Positions 1 through 5,270 of a stretch of DNA of 12,353 bases are shown one piece after another. The stretch lies in NCBI GenBank assembly GCA_002503595.1, contig DASC01000089.1, positions 2,326 through 14,678 of the forward strand, in the 5' to 3' direction. The notes under the pieces are model-generated. The model was not told where the DNA came from and ran no database searches. It saw nothing but the letters and a program-made list of their open reading frames with translations. The position numbers and the translations under genes are program-made. The DNA is from Candidatus Methanogaster sp. UBA203. Its GTDB lineage: Archaea > Halobacteriota > Methanosarcinia > Methanosarcinales > Methanogasteraceae. The first letter of the stretch is position 1; the number at the start of each line of letters is the position of its first letter.

Positions 1-1340
1 TCGATTACATATACGATGCATACATCACAACACATTACAATTACACAGACTTCCAGAGACCACCTGCTGAGTTCAGTGATATCTATTCAGATCACGGAGC
101 AGATACTGACGGAGACGGGTTGTATGATTACTTAATCATAGATGTTGGTGTAGATGTGACAACCGCGGGGTATTATGGGGTAAATGGAGAATTGTATGAT
201 AGTTATGGCGACTACATCGAGTACAGAAGCAACTACATATACCTGAACACCGGAAACCAGACCGTGCAACTCGATTTCAGTGGAATTGCGATCAGGCAGA
301 ACGAAGTTAACGGAACTTATGATCTCAGATACCTGAATCTCTATGATGATGGCTGGAACCAACTCGACTTCATATACGATGCATACACCACAACGCATTA
401 CAATTACACAGACTTCCAGAGACCACCTGCTGAGTTCAGTGATATCTATTCGGATCACGGAGCAGACACTGACGGAGATGGGTTGTACGATTACTTAATC
501 ATAGATGTTGGTGTTAACGTGATGATGGCTGGAAAGTACCGGATGGAAGGGTCGCTGTACGATGAGTATGGGCACTCGATAGAACATGATAACAGTTATA
601 CCTATTTAAACGCTGGAAATCAGACTGTTACACTCGCATTCCGTGGCACCGCGATCCGCCAACATAATGTTGACGGGAATTTTTACCTCAGATATCTGAA
701 TCTCTATGATGATGGCTGGAACCGACTCGATTACATATACTATGCATACACAACCTCTTATTATAATTACACAGAGTTCGGAGATCCGATACCTGATGCC
801 TATGAACCGGACGATGATTATTCAGTAGCAAATTATATTCCTGTTGATGGTGCCAGACAAACTCATAATTTCCATGTTCCATACGATCAAGACTGGCTGA
901 AATTCAGTGCCATGGAATGTAGCTCGTACACCATCGAAACCTCTGATCTGAGAAGTGATTCGGGCACCTGCCTGTATCTTTATAGTACTGATGGGACGAC
1001 AGAGATCTGCCACGATGATGATGATGATGGTTCTGGTTTGGCATCAAAAATAGTTTGGAACTGCAGCACTTCCGGCACATACTACGTAATGGTTAAACAT
1101 TTCAGTCCACTGGTATTCGGTCCGGAGACTGGATACAACGTATCTGTAACGGCAAAAGAAACCATCCTCGGGGATGTGAACCACGATGGTGTGATCACCC
1201 CCGCGGACGCCACAATCGCGCTCCAGATCGCAGCAAGCGGCGGCTGGGACCCCGCAGCGGACGTTGATGGCGACCGCCGCATCACCTCGCTTGATGCGCT
1301 GATGATCCTGCAGGCGGCGGCAGGCGCAATCACGCTCTGA
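1..1340 (+). CDS. Secreted repeat protein with PPC and dockerin domains (5' partial)
   Basis: The reading frame is open from base 3, so the start lies outside the window; 445 residues are visible. Residues 1-242 hold two full copies of a 121-residue repeat, and a third copy begins at base 729. Each copy carries the acidic, probably calcium-binding DTDGDGLYDYLIIDVGV motif and ends near LRYLNLYDDGWN. Residues about 265-385 resemble a bacterial pre-peptidase C-terminal (PPC) beta-sandwich: an EPDDD start, a DQDWLKF core and an aspartate run. Residues 390-445 form a type I dockerin with two Asp/Asn-rich calcium loops (GDVNHDGVITPADA and ADVDGDRRITSLDALMILQ). Such proteins are extracellular, and the dockerin should bind a cohesin, none of which is seen here. 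Base composition rises sharply at the dockerin. The catalytic or binding role of the missing N-terminus is unknown. Confidence 0.85.
   Translation, partial: DYIYDAYITTHYNYTDFQRPPAEFSDIYSDHGADTDGDGLYDYLIIDVGVDVTTAGYYGVNGELYDSYGDYIEYRSNYIYLNTGNQTVQLDFSGIAIRQNEVNGTYDLRYLNLYDDGWNQLDFIYDAYTTTHYNYTDFQRPPAEFSDIYSDHGADTDGDGLYDYLIIDVGVNVMMAGKYRMEGSLYDEYGHSIEHDNSYTYLNAGNQTVTLAFRGTAIRQHNVDGNFYLRYLNLYDDGWNRLDYIYYAYTTSYYNYTEFGDPIPDAYEPDDDYSVANYIPVDGARQTHNFHVPYDQDWLKFSAMECSSYTIETSDLRSDSGTCLYLYSTDGTTEICHDDDDDGSGLASKIVWNCSTSGTYYVMVKHFSPLVFGPETGYNVSVTAKETILGDVNHDGVITPADATIALQIAASGGWDPAADVDGDRRITSLDALMILQAAAGAITL
3..728 (+). repeat. Tandem coding repeat, two full 363-base units
   Basis: Units start at 3 and 366, and a third partial unit starts at 729, so the period is exactly 363 bases (121 codons). 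About the first 148 bases of units 1 and 2 differ at only some 8 positions by hand alignment, mostly silent, whereas the remaining part of each unit has diverged clearly at the protein level. The repeats are part of the secreted protein that ends at 1340. Confidence 0.9.
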
Positions 1341-1434
1341 CGCGCAGAAGACCATGCAACCCGGGTCACGCGGATACAGCCGCCCAGTCGCTGATCGATC
1401 CGGCTCCACGACCGGGTTGGCACGCTCCATGAAC

Positions 1435-1447
1435 GATAAAAGTTATG
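1435..1447 (+). promoter_or_regulatory. Possible TATA element for hicBA
   Basis: An A/T-rich stretch (ATAAAAGTTATG) is centred about 32 bases before the HicB ATG at 1473, a spacing that would start transcription just ahead of the purine-rich AAAGGGGCGG ribosome-binding stretch or within it. The match to an archaeal TATA box is modest. Confidence 0.35.
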
Positions 1448-1472
1448 ATCAAGCCGTGATAAAGGGGCGGAT

Positions 1473-1706
1473 ATGAAGTTTAATCTCGTAATCGAGATCG
1501 ATTCTGATGGCCGGTATGTGGTCGAGTGCACCGACCTGCCCGGATGTCTTTCAGAAGGAGACACCCTGAAAGAAGCGATCGAAAACATCAATGAGGCAAT
1601 CGTTGGATGCCTCAGATCAAGGCTAAAAGTGGCTGGAGAGCAGATCAAGATACCGTCTTTTAAGCGTAGAATCAGTATGTCGATAGATGCCACAGCGTAT
1701 GGTTAG
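1473..1706 (+). CDS. hicB: HicB-family antitoxin
   Basis: This 77-residue protein matches the compact HicB fold: FNLVIEIDSDGRYVVECTDLPGCLSEGDTLKEA is the conserved start of the partial RNase-H-like domain, followed by an amphipathic helix (EAIENINEAIVGCLRSR). Members of the family bind and neutralise the HicA mRNA interferase and often repress their own operon. This one lacks the C-terminal helix-turn-helix or ribbon-helix-helix extension of longer HicB proteins, so DNA binding by it alone is doubtful. The ATG follows a GGGGCGG ribosome-binding stretch. The order hicB-hicA is seen in many prokaryotes. It overlaps the downstream toxin gene, which points to coupled translation. Confidence 0.88.
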   Translation: MKFNLVIEIDSDGRYVVECTDLPGCLSEGDTLKEAIENINEAIVGCLRSRLKVAGEQIKIPSFKRRISMSIDATAYG

Positions 1707-1944
1707 ACTTCCGAGAGCGGGCGGGGATAAGCATATCGCTGCATTTAAAAGAGCCGGTTGGAAGGTGAATCATATAGAGGGGAGCCATCACATCCTGACA
1801 AAGGAGGGAAGTGATATTCACCTGTCGATACCGGTCCACAGTGGAAAAACGCTCGGTATTGGTCTTTTGAAGAAACTCGTTGCCAGAGCCAGTCTCACAA
1901 ACGAAGAGTACATCGATCTCTTCTACGGGAAAAAGAGACGGTGA
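1699..1944 (+). CDS. hicA: HicA-family mRNA interferase toxin
   Basis: The 81-residue product has the HicA double-stranded-RNA-binding-like fold signature: an N-terminal LPRAGGDKHIAAFKRAGWKV helix, then GSHHIL with the conserved catalytic histidine at residue 30, and IPVHSGKTLGIGLLKKL. HicA toxins cleave mRNA and are held inactive by HicB. I chose the ATG at 1699 because homologues start a few residues before LPR; it overlaps the hicB stop by 8 bases. An ATG at 1687 in the same frame would add four residues and lengthen the overlap to 20 bases. No separate ribosome-binding site is visible, in keeping with coupling to hicB. The gene appears intact, with the catalytic histidine kept, so the pair may be active. 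Confidence 0.85.
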   Translation: MVRLPRAGGDKHIAAFKRAGWKVNHIEGSHHILTKEGSDIHLSIPVHSGKTLGIGLLKKLVARASLTNEEYIDLFYGKKRR

Positions 1945-2012
1945 CTTGCTGACAAACGGCTCGTCTGCCTGAGTCATGGGGGTTGGCAATTCCTGCAAGG
2001 CGGCGGCAGAAT

Positions 2013-2678
2013 TCACCACACCTTCAGATCGATTCCCTCGATCCGCACGCGATCCCCCTCCGAATGCACGATAACGCCGGAGTGCACCTTGCCCATCATG
2101 CAGTGCTCTGGTAAAAATCGCACCGTAGCCCCGACATCAGGCATATCCCCTCGCGTCACCAGCCCCTCGAAGCCAACGACCATGCATAGCCCCACATCCT
2201 TCCATTCAATCTCGCTACCAAGCCGGTGGAGCGGACCGACGACATGCACCGTGACGATCCCGTGAGCTACTGCCAGAACCTCTGCGAAATGTGTTATAGG
2301 GCAGCCCCACGGCCGGTAACGGAGAATATCCCCGATCTCTGCCCGGATCTCTATGTCAAACGGATGCAAATCCTCCCGGCACGACGGTTCGCCTCGAAGC
2401 GGAGATAAGACGAAATCCGCTGCGAGATGATCGATGAGTCCGATGATCTCTGCTTCCTCTTCTGTATCTTCAGTGCCTTCCACCTCTTCCATAGTCTTCC
2501 TGGACAGGATCTCATTGACCCGCTCGTTATTCTCCTTAAATCTATCCTGAAGTAGGAACGGGCAACCGGTTGTTTCCACATTCCCTGCCACCAGCGCGGC
2601 TGCGAACTGGGTACAATTCGCATATCCGCACTCGCCGCAGTTAAATCCAGGCAACTGCCGGTATATCTGCTTCTTCAT
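2013..2678 (-). CDS. 4Fe-4S domain protein (COG4871-like), function unknown
   Basis: A 221-residue soluble protein. The N-terminus carries LPGFNCGECGYANC and a further cysteine before PF, giving Cys14, Cys17, Cys22 and Cys39. This is the CxxCx4Cx16C pattern of the Fe-S domain (PF04060) also found in RnfB and the acetyl-CoA decarbonylase/synthase gamma subunit. An acidic linker around residues 64-78 follows, then a domain of about 140 residues with no motif I can name. Similar proteins are common in methanogens, with no established role; a redox or cluster-carrier function is inference. The start at 2678 is preceded by GGAGGT and GGGGGC purine stretches; an in-frame ATG at 2744 adds 22 residues lacking family features. 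It converges on hicA, with a 68-base gap. Confidence 0.75.
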   Translation of the reverse strand: MKKQIYRQLPGFNCGECGYANCTQFAAALVAGNVETTGCPFLLQDRFKENNERVNEILSRKTMEEVEGTEDTEEEAEIIGLIDHLAADFVLSPLRGEPSCREDLHPFDIEIRAEIGDILRYRPWGCPITHFAEVLAVAHGIVTVHVVGPLHRLGSEIEWKDVGLCMVVGFEGLVTRGDMPDVGATVRFLPEHCMMGKVHSGVIVHSEGDRVRIEGIDLKVW

Positions 2679-2786
2679 CGCCTGCCCCCGACCTCCGACA
2701 GCCGGCGGATTATGTTTGTGGGTCGGCATCGATTCAACAACCATTTTGCAGCATCAACCTTAAGCGTAAGTGGGGTGCGCAAGACA

Positions 2787-2795
2787 CATATATGC
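2787..2795 (-). promoter_or_regulatory. Possible TATA box for the 4Fe-4S protein gene
   Basis: CATATATGC is centred at about 2791 in an otherwise mixed sequence. Transcription on the minus strand would begin near 2765, leaving about 20 bases to the ATG at 2744 or about 87 to the preferred ATG at 2678. The element is palindromic, so direction is not decided by it. Confidence 0.35.
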
Positions 2796-2894
2796 ATCTG
2801 TGCTTATGCCGGATCCGCACTGCTGATACTATTCCAAGGCATATGAGAATGGAACAGACCCGCATCGATCAGTGCACCGTTCTACATACCGTAT

Positions 2895-3026
2895 TTACGA
2901 TATGATTATCGAATCCAGATTTGCCGTTCCAGCCCGTGTCCAGTACCCGCATCTGATGCAGACCTGTATACGACCGCAACTGTATAATTGACTTCCACAT
3001 TTCGGACATTTGTTTAGTTGATACAT
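2895..3026 (-). CDS. Small zinc-ribbon protein, 43 residues
   Basis: The ORF encodes MYQLNKCPKCGSQLYSCGR followed by a second knuckle, CIRCGYW, with Cys7/Cys10 and Cys23/Cys26 as likely zinc ligands (CPxCG-x-CxxCG layout) and an extra Cys17. It ends in a hydrophobic tail (IIIS). A purine-rich GAGGTTAGGGG lies immediately before the ATG and serves as a ribosome-binding site, and a TATA-like element sits about 57 bases upstream. Small zinc ribbons of this kind are frequent in archaea and are usually of unknown role; binding to nucleic acid or a protein partner is only a guess. No neighbour on this strand is close enough to form an operon. It is short, so it could be a remnant of a larger protein, but the clean start signals argue for a real gene. 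Confidence 0.62.
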   Translation of the reverse strand: MYQLNKCPKCGSQLYSCGRIQVCIRCGYWTRAGTANLDSIIIS

Positions 3027-3076
3027 TCCCCTAACCTCTATGATTGATTGCAGGGTAATGTCACGTCGCTATTTGG

Positions 3077-3090
3077 TAATAAATCTTTCG
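3077..3090 (-). promoter_or_regulatory. Likely BRE/TATA for the zinc-ribbon gene
   Basis: Read on the minus strand the sequence is CGAAAGATTTATTA: a purine-rich BRE-like part followed by an A/T-rich TATA-like part. Transcription would begin near 3055, leaving a leader of about 29 bases that contains the ribosome-binding site of the gene starting at 3026. Confidence 0.45.
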
Positions 3091-3128
3091 GTTTTTTTCA
3101 CACCGGGTCAGGTGGTCAGTAACCTCAT

Positions 3129-3366
3129 TGTAACTACTCAGGTACCTAAACCACTATCGGGGGACTTCACCATGCAGAAACTATCCGGGACATGGAGCAT
3201 ACTGCAACCAACAGGGAATTTAACCGCAGAGTGCGCAGAGGGGCGCAGAGGGAAAATAAACGGTTAAGTGCTTCTAGCGTTCCTCTGCGCCCTCCGCGGT
3301 TATTTTTCTTGCCAGAAAATACAGGATCGTAATCAGGAGACCGATCAATATACCTGAGTAGTTACA
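3129..3366. repeat. Element with 16-base inverted ends around a GCGCAGAG hairpin (MITE-like)
   Basis: TGTAACTACTCAGGTA at 3129-3144 is matched by its exact reverse complement, TACCTGAGTAGTTACA, at 3351-3366. The 206 bases between contain no convincing gene. A transposase is absent, so a non-autonomous element or a relic is the simplest reading. No clear target-site duplication is seen next to the ends. The stretch from 3027 to 3447 otherwise holds nothing I can call a gene; a 32-codon minus-strand ORF with a hydrophobic core (RCNYSGILIGLLITILYFLA) runs across the right half of the element but ends in the hairpin repeat and looks spurious. Confidence 0.6.
3206..3306. repeat. Inverted GCGCAGAG-type repeat, copy 1
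   Basis: The left arm reads AACCGCAGAGTGCGCAGAGG and is followed by another GCGCAGAGG. The right arm is the reverse complement of AACCGCGGAGGGCGCAGAGG, so the arms pair over about 20 bases with two mismatches, separated by some 50 bases. A related copy lies at 10309-10382. Such arms yield TAExAExRR-like peptides when translated, a common source of spurious small ORFs. RNA from here would form a long hairpin. Confidence 0.7.
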
Positions 3367-3447
3367 CCTCATTATATGATGTGCTACTTGTGGTCTGCGC
3401 GCTCTGTCAGAGGTATCCGGCCGGCAGATTCAGTTGAATTAGATGAA

Positions 3448-4290
3448 TTATTTCACTGCGCCTGCCAGATCAAACGTCATATAATCCACGATCTTATGTA
3501 ACTTAGTCCTGACTTCCGTTTCATCGAACGAATTTATGATCTGCTTCGAGCAATCGACGTGATGCTGAACCGCCTTTATCGAGAGGTCTATCGCATCGTG
3601 CTTTAAGATGTGCGGGAGCGTTGTCGAGGTGTGCTCAGACTTCTTCTCGTGCTGGAGTTCCTTGCATTCGAGGATGTCATCGATGATCTGGTACGCCATG
3701 CCAAGATGCATCCCGAATTCGGTGCATCTGCTGACAGACCGCGCGGACGCCCCACCGATCCTGCCTCCCATACATGCCGATGCGGCAAAGAGCGACGCGG
3801 TCTTCTTGCTTATGCATTCAAAGTAATCGTTCTCGGAAAAACCGGTCTCGTTGCTGTTGACATCGAGCGCCTCACCTTCGGACATGGACATACCGGCGCG
3901 CCCAAAATCCTGAATCACTGCCTGGTCGTATTTTGAGATCAGTTCGATCGACTTTGAGATCAGGAAATCCCCGCAGAGGATCGCAGCAGCCAGCCCGAAC
4001 TGCTTGTAAACACTGGGAACGCCTCTGCGCACAAGACCTACATCCAGTATGTCATCGTGTATCAGCGATGCTGAGTGGATCAGTTCGATCGCGAGCGCGG
4101 CATCGATACATTCGTCCGCATCGCCGCCGAAGAGTTCGGAAGAGAGGATTAGTATGATCGGACGGATTCTTTTACCCCCCGAATCGAATACGTGGTGGAC
4201 GATACGTTTCAGATTCGATTCATCGAGATCATCTATCATACCGACGATTGCGCCGTTTATCAGCCGGTATTCGTACCAGTCCGTGATCAT
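3448..4290 (-). CDS. Polyprenyl diphosphate synthase (trans, long-chain type suspected)
   Basis: This 280-residue protein is an isoprenyl diphosphate synthase, which adds isopentenyl diphosphate units head-to-tail. GGKRIRP (residues 39-44) binds substrate; the first Asp-rich motif is DDILD (79-83), followed by RRG (88-90); KT (163-164) and the second motif YQIIDDILE (200-208) complete the site. The last Asp of the second motif is Glu. The fifth residue before the first motif is Ala74; archaeal C20 synthases have an aromatic there that blocks the pocket, so a product longer than C20, such as a quinone or methanophenazine side chain, is inferred. The chain is shorter than the usual 300-330 residues. 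AAGGAGG precedes the ATG at good spacing. It follows ccmE by only 12 bases and is probably co-transcribed with it. Confidence 0.88.
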   Translation of the reverse strand: MITDWYEYRLINGAIVGMIDDLDESNLKRIVHHVFDSGGKRIRPIILILSSELFGGDADECIDAALAIELIHSASLIHDDILDVGLVRRGVPSVYKQFGLAAAILCGDFLISKSIELISKYDQAVIQDFGRAGMSMSEGEALDVNSNETGFSENDYFECISKKTASLFAASACMGGRIGGASARSVSRCTEFGMHLGMAYQIIDDILECKELQHEKKSEHTSTTLPHILKHDAIDLSIKAVQHHVDCSKQIINSFDETEVRTKLHKIVDYMTFDLAGAVK

Positions 4291-4302
4291 CAGTATGCCT
4301 CC

Positions 4303-4698
4303 TTATTCTGTAGTCTCAAGCGGGGTCGCCTCGGTGCTGTACTTTGATGGACATTTGGTTATGATCTGGTTTGCGGATATGGTGTGGTTAGGGAGCGACA
4401 TTCCGATGACGGCAGCATGTTTTCCTTCAATCAGGTTAACAGGCTGGTGCTCCACATAACTGACATTGACATCACTGCGCCCGTCTGTAAGGGTAAACAA
4501 TATCGTTGAACCGTTATCCATACTGCGAAGCGTCCCTACCGCGACGGTGCCGTTTACATGTACCCGCTTTCCGATGTGCTCATCGGTAAGCTCCGAGACC
4601 GCGAGTTGTTTGTTTCCGAAGGGGATGCCCCACAATCCGACCACCAGGACAAGGAGGATCACAGCAGATGCAAATACCGTCTTCTGTCTCCTATCCAT
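4303..4698 (-). CDS. ccmE: Cytochrome c maturation haem chaperone CcmE, Cys-type (CxxxY)
   Basis: A 131-residue protein with one N-terminal membrane anchor (about residues 8-25) and an extracytoplasmic OB-fold: VSELTDEHIGKRVHVNG, a GTLRSM strand, FTLTDG and IGMSLPNHTISANQIITK. CcmE carries haem to the cytochrome c ligation machinery. Classical CcmE binds haem through HxxxY; here the equivalent position is CPSKY (Cys116, Tyr120), the CxxxY variant known from archaea and some sulfate reducers. The gene overlaps the preceding CcmD-like ORF by 8 bases (ATGGATAG) and precedes the prenyl synthase. Other Ccm components (CcmA, B, C, F) are not in the window. An encoded multihaem or monohaem cytochrome c system elsewhere in the genome is implied. 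Confidence 0.82.
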   Translation of the reverse strand: MDRRQKTVFASAVILLVLVVGLWGIPFGNKQLAVSELTDEHIGKRVHVNGTVAVGTLRSMDNGSTILFTLTDGRSDVNVSYVEHQPVNLIEGKHAAVIGMSLPNHTISANQIITKCPSKYSTEATPLETTE

Positions 4699-4813
4699 GT
4701 GTGCCCTGATTCCCCCTCGTTCTTGATAATCGTGATCGTGCGAGCAGCAGGTGTATGGTATAGAGTCCGAGTCCTGCCCATACGATGCCGAATGCGCATA
4801 GCAGATAATTCAT
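4691..4813 (-). CDS. ccmD: CcmD-like small membrane protein, 40 residues
   Basis: The ORF begins MNYLLCAFGIVWAGLGLYTI, a single hydrophobic helix with tyrosine and tryptophan, and continues into a basic tail (ARSRLSRTR). This is the shape of CcmD, the tiny membrane subunit that helps release haem-loaded CcmE from the CcmABC complex. The sequence itself is too short for firm family assignment; the strongest argument is position, since it overlaps the ccmE start by 8 bases on the same strand with an ATGGATAG junction. A TATA-like box lies about 30 bases before its ATG, so it would be the first gene of the ccmD-ccmE-prenyl synthase operon, with a very short leader and no clear ribosome-binding site. 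Confidence 0.68.
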   Translation of the reverse strand: MNYLLCAFGIVWAGLGLYTIHLLLARSRLSRTRGNQGTHG

Positions 4814-4837
4814 AGTCTTTATGATTGTGGTGATTCT

Positions 4838-4853
4838 ATTAAATATTTGCCGC
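4838..4853 (-). promoter_or_regulatory. TATA/BRE of the ccmDE-prenyl synthase operon
   Basis: On the minus strand this reads GCGGCAAATATTTAAT, a good archaeal TATA element, centred about 30 bases ahead of the ATG at 4813. Transcription would begin only a few bases before that ATG, so the first gene would be nearly leaderless. Confidence 0.6.
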
Positions 4854-4913
4854 CGCGGTAGTTCGTAATCGAAACGTTAATGTGCACTCGGTTACTGTAT
4901 TATATGTCCTCAC

Positions 4914-4988
4914 GCTCCGGTAGTGTAGTCCGGCCAATCATGGTGGCCTTTCGAGCCATTGACTCGGGTTCAAATCCCGGCCGGAGCA
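4914..4988 (+). tRNA. tRNA-Glu (anticodon TTC)
   Basis: The 75-base sequence folds as a cloverleaf: acceptor GCTCCGG pairs with CCGGAGC, the T arm contains GTTCAAATC with a C/G-rich stem, and the anticodon stem GTGGC/GCCAT (one G-T pair) encloses the loop CTTTCGA, giving anticodon TTC for glutamate codons GAA/GAG. The discriminator base is A and CCA is not encoded, as in most archaea. There is no intron. A TATA-like TATTATATG just upstream (about 4898-4906) is too close to be its promoter if the usual 25-base spacing holds; GTTAATG near 4876 is better placed. Confidence 0.95.
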
Positions 4989-5183
4989 TTGGATTGTATC
5001 GCAAGTACTTTGCGCGTTTCCAGTGTTAGTCCTTTCCACATACCTCGAGTAACTTGTGGATAAAACCGGTGGAATCCATGTTAATCTCGTCCCGGCATGA
5101 AATGACCGGTAGATACTGTTTTTCGCCAGCAGTTGCCCCGGAAACACGTCTGGTGTCGAGACCTGCGATCGGCTCTTGGGAAG

Positions 5184-5200
5184 TTTTTTATAATATAAAT
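5184..5200 (+). promoter_or_regulatory. TATA region of the beta-helix dockerin gene
   Basis: TTTTTTATAATATAAAT is the most A/T-rich stretch between the tRNA and the gene at 5271. Transcription would start near 5217, giving a leader of roughly 50 bases that includes the GAGGTG ribosome-binding site. The rest of 4989-5270 shows no gene. Confidence 0.5.
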
Positions 5201-5270
5201 TACAGGTTGGTCATGCACGGCGCGGAGAATCCAGTCGGAGAGAATCGCGCTTTTACCAGAGGTGGCTGAA

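Noticed and set aside
1991..2009. Bases TCCTGCAAGGCGGCGGCAG resemble the dockerin coding end TCCTGCAGGCGGCGGCAG with one extra base.
   Set aside because: The match is short and G/C-rich, overlaps nothing else of a dockerin upstream, and can arise by chance; not enough for a remnant call.
3040..3267. 75-codon plus-strand ORF in the 3027-3447 interval.
   Set aside because: It runs through the inverted end and the GCGCAGAG hairpin arm, so its C-terminus is repeat-derived; no family, no ribosome-binding site.
3271..3369. 32-codon minus-strand ORF with a membrane-helix-like segment.
   Set aside because: It crosses one inverted end and stops inside the hairpin repeat; composition of the repeat explains it.
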